From Dipylidium caninum (lineage: Eukaryota > Platyhelminthes > Cestoda > Cyclophyllidea > Dipylidiidae), in contig QEYB01000825.1 of assembly GCA_017562135.1 (NCBI GenBank), forward strand, positions 727,889 to 791,888: DNA of 64,000 nucleotides, read 5' to 3'. A program made the position numbers and the translations under genes. Below the pieces are notes generated by a model. It searched no databases and had not been told where the DNA came from. It worked only from the letters and a program-made list of their open reading frames with translations. Position 1 is the first letter of the stretch; each line of letters begins with the position of its first letter. Positions 12,801 to 26,100 of the stretch are shown piece by piece.

Positions 12801-15800
12801 CCTTACGAGAACACAATTTTACCCCGAGGCTTACGCACACCGATTGCGAAAAACATATATAATTTATTAGATAGGTCCAGGTTAAGGCTTACGTGGTCTC
12901 GCCCTTAGGCTGGTCTTACCACTAAATCGTACGTCCCAAAAAGGTAAGTTCAGTTGGGCACAAAATTTGTTTTAATATACTCATATTCCAACGGAATTTA
13001 TACTTTCACTCCTTAAACTAACAACCAACTCGGACAACTTTACTACCCGCTAACTGTTTCCGCTGCCTGGACCTGGACAGACCTAGCCGGCCTAGAAGCT
13101 CTGCACGGATAAGTTTACAGGTACCAAATGGAAAGTGTGTCGAGCTCTAAGATTTGACGGGTCTACCAGGGGAAATAGGCAGCCCTAACACCGATCCATT
13201 CTTACATTTCTGGTTTTTCTCTACGGGGAATCGGAAGTAGCGGTGTATTAGAGGAGGTGCGGTACTGAAGTAGAAAAAAAGGGTACGAGATTTAATTAAA
13301 GGCAAGCGATATTGTTAACACTCTAATTACTAACGAGCGCATTGTAATAAGCACGTTTCCGCTGAAGATATTTGTTTCATTCAGGGAAGTCTCATTGTCC
13401 CTCACTTCCATGTGACCCCACTCAAATAACGTAAGAGAGAGGCACGCAACAAAAATAAAGTAAAACTCTGCCAAGTGACCGTTGAGCCTGTTTGTTACTT
13501 TGTCTGCATTACTGAGTATTTTAACTTAATGGAAGATTTGCTCCTATCGGTATGGCTTTGAGACGTTCATTCACTTGCTCTTCTCGCTTCTTCGCTTGTA
13601 ATATCACGCTCCCCCCCCCCCCCCTACACTAACCTATTACAACCGTCTTTTCGGGAGAGCGTTTGGAAAAATTTAAAAGTCCCTTAACTCCACTCTCAAC
13701 TAGTAGAACTCCTCTGAGGTTTCCCTGCTTACTTCAACGCGACTCGTGCACATATGTCACCTCCATAGCCTTATTTTTAGGTCACCAAGAAATACCTTTA
13801 AAAATATATTGCATTTTTCATGATATTCTTAGAGTTTCTACGATTTGGTGCGAAATTCGATGATATTTCCCTACCTCTTTCATAATTAGACAATTTGGTT
13901 CACACTTAGGCGCCTGGCTTCCCTAATCACTCCTCTTCAGAGGTTCTTTTCAAATAACACGCTTGTGAGAGCCAAAATCCAATTCACTCGCATTCCTATC
14001 ACTTTCGTTTGAAGTGCCTATGTGAAAATTTGTGCCAAGCAATCATTTTTCACAGAAGTGAAGTCCAATCTGCCATCGGCACCTAAACAGTACCTTGATT
14101 ACCAAAACCTAATTTGCCCTGGTTATACGCAGCTCTGAGAGTGAATTTCGGTAACCTAAAAGTTGCAAGAAAACTTGTCCTCACCTCGAGTGCCAGATAT
14201 AATCGGACGTTGACTGGTTAAATATACAGACATCTCTGTTGGATTAACCCCCAACTTGGGGATTTTGATTGACACCTGTCCGTGTTAGAGGATGGTAGTG
14301 CATGCTGTTCACTTTTTCGCCAGTGGTAACAGCAACAGTAGGAGAGGGCGAGGGAAGGGGTGCGATTCGGTAAACGTGCGGTTTGGGACATTAGTCGAGA
14401 GATTGGCGAATAACTTGCCTACCGTCTTCACTCACTCGTCCTTATCGGTGGTGACGAGGACGATGCTCCCACTGATATCGATGCCTCCAATCACAAATTC
14501 GACATCCCCAGCCACTTATCTGACACGTCTATCGAACCCCTTTTGGACTTATTTTTCAGGGTGTTTATGTAGGGGAGTAGCCCGCTGAAATTTATTTGCC
14601 ACCCACTGTACTCCGTTTAAGTTCTCTCTCCTATTTCCTGTACTAGTAGTCATAGACGTCCAGAAACGCAGTAGATCATTCTTTTTTGTGTGACTCATTG
14701 GCCCGTCACTCTTACACTAAATCTTACCAGCATTCGAACCTACCCTGACAATAATAATAACGATGATGATAAATGTGAATGTTCTTTTCGGCATAGCTAA
14801 CTGTGCAACTTTTTTCTCACGGATCAAAGCAAACACGTGTGTGCACGTGTTTTGTAGCTTCGACTCGCGGATTGCCTACAAACTTTCAAATATTAAGTCA
14901 GGCTCGCTCTTGTACTTGTGTACACCTACCCACACACACACGCATCAGTCTTTGCAGTTTCACCGGAGAGTACACCTTCACATCCGTGATTTCACACCTG
15001 TCCGACCGAATTAACGAATGCAGATTCGACCACTGGACTCCCTACTTAGATTATATTGTTAACGTAGAAGTTTCGTTATCAGCAAAAGCACAGAGTTTGT
15101 GTACGTCTCTCCTAATCCAACGAAATTGGACGATAAAACGAGTGTGCACCCAAAATGTTGTTAGTTTTGGCCAATATAGCTTAATTAGTTGGTTGGTCTT
15201 CATCCCTACGAGTGCGTTGTTTGCACTCCGAAAATTGAAGGGGTAGATTAATGTTTTCCTTTCAGCTCCGTGTATGCCAGTGTGCATTTATTTGACGCTG
15301 GTGATGAAGAATGTTCTTCAAACTGGAACAGTGTGCTTGTGTGTGTTTGTATCAATTAGTCATTGCATTTACTGAGATTCATTGGTACAAGGCGGCTCGA
15401 ACACGACAGAGGAGGTAAAATTTGTTTGATGAGTTAGTGAGCGAGCCAACTCACCTCATTTCGTTACATCTTATTTGGCCTTCTTTTGAGAAGAAGATGA
15501 GTGAAGAATGTGCCGAGTTGATCGGGGAACACGATGTCTAGTGTTTAATCTCCTTTCACTTATTGTTCGTCTTCTTTACCTTGGATACTTTGTAGTCGGG
15601 AGGCCGAATACCGCATTTCCTAGCCAATCCCTTCAATCCCTTCATACCCTTCTATCACAATTCCCTGCATGATCTCTCTGCCACCGCCAATGCTCCTGGC
15701 CCCCATGAACTTCTGCGGAAATCGCCAGTGGATCGGCTTTCTAGCGGCATGGAATCGACGCAAAGCAGCAGTCCCGGGATGAAAGGTAGGTCTACTAGCG

Positions 15801-17096
15801 TAGTCATTCTGCCTCCAGAATATTCCACCCGAAATGTGAGCGTCAATATTTTTTGACCATTTGAACCATCTGGACATTCTTTTCCCGACTCACCAGGTCA
15901 CCAGAATACTAGGCAGATGGAGTGGATAAAGGAAAGACCTTGTCTTTTAAGGCTGCAAATTCGCGGAAATCACACAAATATCAGAGGTAGAATTGTCTCA
16001 CAATAAACATCTGCTTTGATGCGGGACTTTTTAATGAAAAATTTACCCTGAACCGAGAAATATTTACCGATGGCACAAGGTTTTCGCTATTATTTACTTT
16101 ACCATGACTGACGTATATCTTTGGTGTGCGTCATTCAGTTAAAGTAACTGGTGCTCTCCATTTCAACAGAGCCTAATGCGTGCTCTGTGACAAAAAAGCT
16201 CTACAGAACAGCACTGGACAAATTGCAATGTGACTGGAAAGTTGACTGCATTCGGTGTTTTTAACAAATACGATATTCTCTCCTTCTTTCTCTCTCTCTG
16301 CATACTTCATCTCTAAAGTTGACTGGGCTGAATTTATGCTCTGACGGAAGCTAGAGATTGCGACAAGTAGTCCTCATGTTATTCTTTCATGAGAAATAAT
16401 ATTGCCAACGATTATACGTGGTCATTGATGTGAAAAAAAGTGTGAGAGGTGGTTGATTATGCTCGTCTACATGCTGCGCTCTGTCTTCCGCATAAGTGCA
16501 GACTCAAGGGGAGGCATCAAATGAACCCTTAGACCTTCCATAGCATTTTTCCAAATCAGTACTGTTAGGTCTTTTCCACTGTCCGCTAAACACTTCGGTT
16601 CGTATATTTAGCAGCCAACTACTCCTTCAATTGCTCGGAGTGTGTGAATTAAATGCCTAATGAAGTGCTTTGCATTTGCTCTTGGTTAATTAAATGCCAA
16701 AGCGAGCATTTCTATTTGCCGTGACCAAACTTGTTTATGCAGCAGCAGAGAGCACTGATGGAGAGGTGTGAGAGAAGGCACAAACTTAGGGGTGACAAGA
16801 ACGAAATACACACTTTCAATTTATGGGTCTTTTTTTTCCGACCACCTGAGATAAAGTTGACGATTATACGAGCTCTTTTGAGTTTCACACACATACACAC
16901 ACAAGTAATCTCTCTCTCTCTCCCCTTTCTCCTTTTTTACACTTTTTCTCTTCGATTTAACCTACTCCCTCGGATCTCGTCCTCTCTCTCCACTCAGAGT
17001 GACACATGCGCACTTCGAGTGCGTCCGTTCGCGCGCGCGCGCGGGAACGGACGATACACCACACACCCGAGGCGCAAACTTAAAGTTCATGTTAGC

Positions 17097-17154
<58 letters not shown>

Positions 17155-20100
17155 GTGTATGGCAAGTGTGCACGCGCACCAACGAGAAAGATGATTAATT
17201 ATGTAAACCAGAATGTAAAAATACTTCATGCAGCACGCACAAACACCCTCCGCAATTCCCTCAATCTCTCTGCTTATACGTATATTTGTGTCTGTGAACT
17301 AACGCATGTTAGCATTTGCAGTGATTAAGGACTATCATTGAAATGTGAATTATCAAATTTGTTTTGTTTAAGTCATCCACCATCAAATGTGTATTCACCA
17401 ACTGTTAACTGAGGTAGACTTTTCCGGGGATCCTATGTTCGTCTAATCCGTAGGCTCTCCGTTCTCCACCGCGCTTTATGCCTTCTACTCCCACTTTTAC
17501 CGTTATGGTGTCTAAGTCGCCTACATCCAAAACAAAGACTGAAGATATAGCTCTTTTTATGCGAAAATTGTATAAATGTAGTCTCCCTTTTGCCCTCGGA
17601 TTTTTTGTAAAAAATGTGGGGTTTTAAGAAACGCAAAGTGCGCTGTTGAGCAGCCTCATTTACTAAACAACGTAATTTTATCATCGCTCTCGTCTATTCT
17701 TAAGAACATTCATAAACTTGTCTCCTTAGATGACAGCACGCCATAAGTAGCAGGAATGCTGTTCTTCTCATGTCCTGCATGAATTGTGGCCTGATCTTCT
17801 GGTAACCGTATTTTAAACAAAAATATTTGGTCATTTTATAGTCACAAGTTGAGCGCTCTTCTACAGCTCATTCACCACTGCCTACGGATTTTGGTCAGAT
17901 CTGAGTTTTGCCGCTATCGACATCAACAAGTGACGTTGTTCGTTTAAAAGAGGTGTTGACCAACTTTGTAGTCTGGTACGAGATTTGTTCTGGAAATTAA
18001 CGAGCATAAGTCCCTGCCTATACTAGCAGTTAGATTTTTGAAGATTGTGCCTATGCTAAAAATTCATGTCCACTCAAACAATTTGACTGCCTAGAATAAT
18101 TTTACCCCAAAGATTATTGTTGAAGGTTTTAAAGCTATCAATTTGTGGGGCCTCTGACGTTCCTTAACCACTTCTGTACTTTTCACGGACCATTTTAAAC
18201 AGTCTTTATTCTCCCTCCCTCTCCTTTGGCTTAAACATTTCCGAAGGGCTTATTCGCCTCCGTGGACTGTTAGACCACAATGGACAGCTTTTCCTCACAT
18301 AGTCGCCATGCAGAGGTGGACTTTAATTGACACCATAAGACATTTACATTTATGTGAAAAACCCGATTTCGAATAGAAATTTTGTTCTGGCCATTACAAG
18401 TGCAAACTCGACGATGTCCGCTATATTTTACTTCAACAATTTCTGAACCGTCAATAGGTGGAATGATTAATTGTACTGCGCATCCATTGCTTGGAACAAT
18501 TCAACATTTTTGGTATATTAATGCTCCAAGTATATATAATTACGCTTTGACAAGGCAGGGATTCCGGAGTGAAGAATTATTGTCAGGCCATTCCTCGTAA
18601 CCTTAATGTAGTACATCATAATTCATTATTTCGCAATGATTACCCTCATTAGAATGTTGAACATCGAAAGTGTAATTCATGGTTTTCGGGTGGCGAGGGC
18701 GAGGGAGAAGTAAGGAGATGAGGAGGGGAAGGGAAATTGGTATACGTTTCCTTAAACGAACCAGAAGTTATGGCCATAAAACAAGGCGTTTCTCGATTGC
18801 ATCCATCACTAACAAATTGGTGGAAATCGGCAGTTATATGCGAATGATCCTTCTTTTCTAAAGGTGGACTGAGCACCTATCCTTCATCCACGCACACCGA
18901 CTCTCATCCAATGAACACCGGTGTCGGAAGTAATGATCTCTGGCGGAGTGGACAAACCGCTTCCTCAAAGACTGGCACATCATTAACGTCCACTGCGGCA
19001 ACACCCTCCTCCTCTTCGTCTTCTTCACTCTACGCTGCAGTTATGGCGGCTGCAGTGGCCTCGTGGAGTGGTCAATCGGGATCAACCATGACTCCTGCCA
19101 CTAACACTCACACCTCTGGCGTTTCATCTTCTCTAAATGACCCTCATGGCAAGACCACCGTCGAATCCTGTTGCGGAGAAATGGGGACCAGGAGAAATAA
19201 ATCCCTGGATGCTGCTAAAAATCCCTACTCACCCAGGTTGGTTGCTTTCTACAATCAATTTCTGTCACGGTAACAGACCTCCGTCGGTCGTAATAAAATA
19301 CCATCCGGAAGGACAGTCGTATCATAGAAGAGCAGAAAACTCTAAAGACTTCTCTCATATGCGTAGTAGAATACAATACTTTGGAGAATACCAACTAATT
19401 GAGTTGCGTCACAATTAATGACTGCAATTAACTATTTTGACTACGTCTCTTTGCATGACTATGTCTACCTTAAAGTTCCCATGTCTGCTCTTCACTCAGT
19501 GGGAGTTTTTATTTTTTATCGTTTGTTCTTTTTAAAGGACTTTGAGTTTTCTATACGTAGACAATCCCCTCCTCCCTATTTGGCGCAATTTGAGAGAAAA
19601 ATTGGGATAAAGGTATGATGGGCGTAACTTGATTGGTCTACATCTGGCTATACTTTCTCTTACCCTCCTCATCCATCTTCTAAGAGAAATACATAATTAC
19701 AGCTTTCTTTGTTGTCGTTCCGTTCTTCGAATGATATACGCATGTTTGTGTGCTCGTGTTTATACGGTTGATGGACACGTGTCCTGTCGATGGGTTTGCG
19801 TTGGCCAATGTGTTTCTGGTGTGTTATGGTGTGCTACATACTCCGCTCGAAGGGGAGTCACGAAGGAGGGTTGGGATGTGATCCTCGTATCATCTTTCAC
19901 CTTCAACAGATACAGCCCACATCCACGTATATAGTAGAAAAAGAATATCTCGCTGCCTTTCTCTCTCATACATACAAATACACACACGGAACAGTTTGCA
20001 GCGAATGGAAAGTACTTGACGATAATTTATTATGAAGTAGAACGCCACTTTTCCTCACGCCTGAATTCGGCCTAGACATTTTAGTATACCTTTGTGTATG

Positions 20101-23100
20101 CATACGAAAGTGTCACGGTGGGTAAGATTGTGTTGTATCTCCTTTCTCTCTCTTGCACTCTTCTGAATCGCAATGGGGATTATCAGTCAATGGTTTTCAT
20201 TTATACTCTCCCTAGTATGCGGCTTAATTGCTTATTTCCTAAACAGCGCAATCTCATTGTGCTTGAATGTATCTCTCCACTTAAACAGAAATACACTGAA
20301 TGACTTTGTGATGTTTATGGGTTGTGCGTTGAGCCTAACACCACTGCTGAAGTGAACGCTTGGTGATAATGTAGGCGTTTTCATGAGTGTTTGAACTATC
20401 CCCAATGTTTACCTCCTCGTTTACTCTTCAAGCCTAAGTTGGATTTGGTACTGCTGAAGGAAGGGATGAGTAAGTCACATCGACACTTGTTTTCCTCTTG
20501 TTTTGTCCATTTGTTTTCATTGCCATGTCCCACTGTAGCGGCCGGTATTCTCTCTTGCCTTTCTCGGGTTGTACTGTAGCAACGTCAGGGCTATTAACCT
20601 TGCCGACGGAAGTGTTACAATGATACTCCTTTCTATACACAAGCGTTAAGCTAAGTCTTCACATGCCCTACTAATCTCGGGTTCTTAATCAGCATCGAGA
20701 AAAACGAAACCCTGAGGTGTAGTGAAAATGCTCTGGACAGAAAAAAATAATGGAATCTCTCTAACCAGCTATGGCATATGCGCCGCAAACTCATGTAAAA
20801 TGTTATTCTCCTCCTTGGACGTAAGTGTCTCGACCGAGTTGATCCAAGGAGTCACTCTAAGATGATCCTCCGTTATTGCTTAAATTGATATCTGTTCGTT
20901 GTGAACAAGTGACACTAAGAGTGACTCGCTCCTACTAAGATAACTAAATACAACCACCCATTCGCCTCATCCTTGTTAACTTTTTTCTCACTAGTATGTA
21001 ATCCTACGAGATAGCCATGAAGAAGTTATACGTGGTAATTAGAATGCTAGTGGAGAGGCAGGTTTGAGTGAAGTAAATTCACCTCTCATTCGTTTGTCTC
21101 CTGTGATATTCCACTATCATCGGTGTATCAACATATCACTGCCTCTCAAATGATTCACCAGAAATCTTGTCTTCCATCCTTGAGACGATTTAATCAACCT
21201 GGTTGTTAAAGTGAGGAAAGTTTTGCTTTGGTTTTTCTAAGTGTCACCGACCCTCACAGGATATCTTTTCCATATCAGGATTTTATCAGAAAATCAACTA
21301 GAAAGTATACGACACAGAGTTAAAACACTCATGCCTCATTCCGGACATGAAGGAACCTAGTTTCGTAGGAAAGAGTGGCAGTGCGTAAATCACATTCTGG
21401 CTTACTACCTACAAGTATGGGTTAGTTCAAACACTGCAGAAGAGTTTGCCAACCGTTTTATGATTCCATGATTGGTGAGTGGGATGCAATTGTGGTGATA
21501 ATGGAGAGAAGTAACAGATATTTAGTATCATCGAACTACTTCATGCTGCTCCGAATCGCATTAGTTATTTCCCATTCTGAAAAATTCATAAGTCATAGAT
21601 AACCCATCAAAGAGTAGAGGAAGACACTATAATGGCGGGAATGCGATTATCCTCACAAGTTCACTCACTAGACCGATTTGGGAGTGGGAGTGATTAGCAA
21701 ACAAACGAAGTAGACTCAGTTAAAAGGAAGAGGTAGAGGCATCGTCTTCCACTGCATGCCTTCATGTAAACGTGTCGGCGTGTTCGTACGTCCGGACGTT
21801 GTTGTTGCTGTTAGCGTAAGGAAATGCGAGAGAAAAAAACGGAGACAAGATGATGTTATGACTATTCGCACATATACACACATGCCTCACCCAGTAATTT
21901 CGACAAGCCATCTCGCCCTTCCCTGGCACCGTCAGTAAACTTGCATCGAGTCAATTATATGTTACGATTCTTCTATCGAAACTATTGCATTTTTTAGTGA
22001 AAATTTTGTCCGTGTCCTATTAACGCTCGTAACATTACATTTTTTGCCAAATTTGAGGTTGACGATTTGGGTATTTGTGGCGTGAGAAATAACAGACGTC
22101 CCGGTATGCCTCAGCGGACTCTTTGAAGACTAAATTGGGTATACCTAAGTTGTGAAGGCTTATCAGGGACGGCAAAGCAAATAAAACAAACCTTCCTCCC
22201 ACTAGAATATCGGCCGTTTGGAGAAGAGTATGAAAACCGGGCTTAACTAACGTATAATTTACACGGAATTCCCCCTTTACCATTGTGCTTGGAAAATTTT
22301 AAATTGTTGGCACGAGGACCACCTTAAATGTGGCCTATAGACGAGATAATTTGTGGTTTCTCGTCACTTAGTAGGAAAATCATGAGGCGCATGAATATTG
22401 GTGTTATCACAGCATCACTTCCCTCTTAATCCATCGTTAAGTTGGTGCGTTAATCTGTTATCTTTCTTTTCTTTCTGCCTCCGCTCTTGCAGTGATTTTC
22501 ACCAAAGCTAAACATTCCTACGCAATATGGATTTAATGTTTGTATATTTAATCGAGAAAAATTTTTTCTTCCCCTGCTTGTCCATCATCTTAGTGGGGTG
22601 TGGATAAGTTATTATTTTATCCTATGGCTTACTTTGGTTCCCATGCTCTTCCTCTGATTAATCTAATTTAGGCAAGTCAACCATGGTTCATGTCATGTGC
22701 CTCCCAAGGGCAGCATTCTCCACTGGCATTCAGAGATTATCATAAACGCCAAACCGACTTTTCCTCCAGCTATTCACAATACTCGTCTACGGACATGAAA
22801 AAAGGGTTTCGTGTGAACCTAAAGATAGTATGATGTAGGCGAATAGTGCTTTCCCCTTGGTGGTACACAACTTCCCCTCCTCATGAAAATCGGGATGAAT
22901 GGTGAAAACTCATGGAAAGTCATAAGGTGACCTTTCGGTGTCTTATTTCGATATGATCATGTGCTCTTCTTCTTTCTTAACCGTGTATTTCGCCAGGAGA
23001 GGATAAAGGTTGTTGTGTTTCCCCGGAATCCAAGCCTCATGCATTGAAATCTGTTCCGAGAACTTTCTTAGGCTTCGTTCGAGCAAAAGTTCTACCAAAT

Positions 23101-26100
23101 TTTGTACTCACAGACAGCGACGGTGTTTTCTTGCCTGTAGCGACTCATCTTATCTAACCCTTCAAGGATTCAGTCATAATCGCATATCCCTTCATCCAAC
23201 GAAGCCACACTGCGATCTCACTCCTGATGTAACTGATACCTTTTGGGGTAAGGCCCATGGAATTGTTGCCCGATTGTCTTTGCGCGTTATTCCATTATCC
23301 CTTGACATCTGTCACTTCATCTGACGTCGCCTCGGAGGCATTTTAATTCAATTGCAACGCATTGCCTGCTTCAGGTTGCCTCTTTTACAGGATATGAGCA
23401 CTTCCAAACGCCATTATACAGGATTATCCAATTATAAGGTTTGAGTCGCTCTTCATCACTTTTCCTTGTCATAGTTGGGTTGTTAATCTCAAGCAATTGA
23501 CTCCTCTCTCCTCCCCTCCCATCGGAATGAGGTTAGCCATAAGAATATTGCATCTTGGCATAGGCTGCCTGCTTGTCAGCATCTAAAAGAGCTGCAGCGT
23601 TTTTTCCCTCTACACCCACAGGGTGCTGTATGGCTGCTTTTCCTATGATCTGGTTCAGGCCTCTGTCAGTGACATTTGCCGAAATTAACGATGGTAGATA
23701 AAATTGCTTCTCAAGTCCAGTCATTTTTACCTCCGAGCGTCTCCTTTTAACGGTGATCGGGCGCCTTTAATGACGGTTTGTCTTATAAAAGTGGAAACTG
23801 GGCTCGACCGTGTGTGACATCTTTCACTATGTCCTACGTTCATCGTAAGTGATCATCTCTCTCTTTTGAGTCGGCCAACTGATTTTATAATAAATCACGA
23901 AGTTTCAAAGCGTCTATCATGCACCATTTAAACTTCACCTGTTCCACTATTCGCAAGGCAAAACGGCCGCCGGACGGTAGTCTCACTTTCTCAAACTTTA
24001 CTAGACATTTGTTCAAAATGCCACCCAACTGCCATTTGTGAATGGGTTGCCGTGTTCCCAGATGAAATTCGTGCTCACTGTACGTATACAACAAGCAGCC
24101 GTCCTTTTTGCGGCACAAATGGGCCACCTTTACGATTACGTCCGTGTAGGATTGTCCGCCATAGGCCTTCTTATTTTGTTTCAACTAAATCACTGACCGC
24201 TCATTATCTCATGACGTAACAAGTCTTTGTTTGTTGCGCGTCGTGACTGTATCACTTTCCCAGAACCATTCTTTAGAATGTTGTTCTTTGGAACAACTCG
24301 AGCCCATTCCTACCGTGTTTTGCACAAGCGCATACAATTTTCTCTCGTGAATTCATTAACCTCCTAACATCCGTTGCATCATGCCCTCTCCTTATGGTAA
24401 AACTCGAATAGACGCAGTGTCAAATTTTATCTTAGTGCATCTAGAGTTATTTGAAATAGGTTCTTCCTCATCATCTGCCATGGAATAGAAGCTGTCAGTC
24501 GTTTTCCCGTTCAAATCCGCCGCTTTGAGATCGTCTCCTTGCGTGTATTTATGGTCTGTTTAAGGATAACATGTAATTCCATCGAGCAATCATGGTAATC
24601 TCGAGTCTGTTCAACAGTGGATCATTCATTCAGGTTTGCTTCCTTCTGATTTACGTAGGTTCCAACCCATCGTTTACTTGTGTTCCTCGTCGCTTCGGAC
24701 TGTCTTCCCTTGTTTTATTCTCGGTCTTTACCAATGCATTCTCGGCCACATTCTAAAAAAACCTCTGTTCCCGTCTATTATGCCATTCATTACTAGTGCA
24801 TCATTTAGTTAAACTGTTCCTCGTGCCCTAATGGTCTCTCCCACCTCAATTTAATGGGGTTCTCTACTCTCTGCACAACTGCAACAGTTTTACGCCACCT
24901 GTGGTGATATCTACACATCAAGAGGCATTTTTTTCTTTTCTGCTTTAAATAAGCCGTTGGACATGTGTCACACTTGATGACCCTCGCTAATGAAAACTGA
25001 AATCAGCACCTACTCAAGATTCCTGGCTCGGCAATCATCCCTTTACCCCGAAACTCGAACGCTCTCTTTTCTGCTTGAAATACCCTGGGCATGTTTGCGG
25101 ATAAGCGGGTGGCATAGTAACCCAACTCCCGTACGTCGTAGGTTATTCTTCAGCGGAACCTTCCAAGCGGGTCCCAGCCTAATATACCGAATCACCAGAT
25201 TTGGCGTCGCTTAACAAGATTTGATAGTTTCTCTCCCTGCAATTTCAGTATGTTTGCAGCCGCAGCCGCAGCTCATATGCACTTCCTTTCTGCCGCTGCT
25301 GCTGCAGCCTCCTTCACCAGCAGTCTGCCGACGGTGCAGGCTAATACACCCGCTACGTCTAACGGTACACCTACCGCTAACTCTGCTCCCACAAGGAGAG
25401 GCGAGGACGGAGTCATATCTTCGTCTCCCTCTTTCACCTCCTGTGGTCTCGGCCGGAAGCCTCCTTCTGACCCTTGGATACCTCAGCCTGCGAATGTTAC
25501 GGCGTCAAAATCCTTCGATTTAGGACGTCAAAACTTACGGTATGAATCTAATAAACGCTTACTTACCAGAAGCATTTCTTACGTATTGCCTCCTTCACAT
25601 TATAACCTTCTTTTTTTCTAGTCTTTTTCTTCGGTTGAGTATTCAATAAGGTGGGCTTTGATGCAGATAAATTTGCCCTTAGCACTGAGTCATTTCAAGA
25701 AGACTTCCCCGATAGGCTGTTGGGGCTGAAGACGCATCCTTTCAATGTTTTTATCGGTTGTAATAGTGCGATCGGCAAAATCGTGAAATCCAAATCTTTT
25801 GCACCTTTGACGCCAACCTTGCTTTAGTTTTTCGAGACTGAAAATGTTCATGTTCGTTGATAATTGTTTCCACCACTATGCCATGTTTCTATTTCAAAAC
25901 TCCAAGGGGCTTACTGCCTGTCATTGTGCTGGGACGCTAATTTGGGACTGTCTCACTGATTTTCTGGTGTCTAAGCTCCATTATCTGCATCATGAGTTAT
26001 AATCTAGGTTTAAGGTTTTTTTTCCTTCTGTCAAGGGGACAGCAATATGCCTCTATAATCTCGGGTTGGATATGGCTACATGCACGTATAATTTGATGTG

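Larger units (their letters stand above)
6875..15623 (+). other. Long TCF intron (about 8.7 kb)
   Basis: No recognisable domain on either strand. It contains the G16 and C14 homopolymers. A strong acceptor (TTTTCGTCCACAG, ending 9288) is followed by an open frame, but no phase-matching donor was found, so no exon is called. Confidence 0.6.
19237..25248 (+). other. TCF intron (about 6.0 kb)
   Basis: Contains the two minus-strand open frames at 23533-23724 and 23885-24184. A plus-strand TATAAAAG lies near 23785. Otherwise no coding or RNA signal. Confidence 0.6.

Noticed and set aside
14430..14570. Acidic plus-strand frame ([20 protein letters not shown]) that at first looked like a TCF beta-catenin-binding segment
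   Set aside because: It lies 3' of the 6491-6874 exon, so the order would be wrong; it lacks the DELI.FKDEG core and has no phase-matching acceptor and donor pair.
15620..15877. Minus-strand open frames of 63-85 codons
   Set aside because: They mirror the plus-strand TCF exon 15624-15785, which has proper splice sites; the minus frames have none.
16731..17198. 155-codon plus frame and 67-codon minus frame over the GT repeat
   Set aside because: Val/Cys and Thr/His repeats come from translating the microsatellite; no splice or family support.
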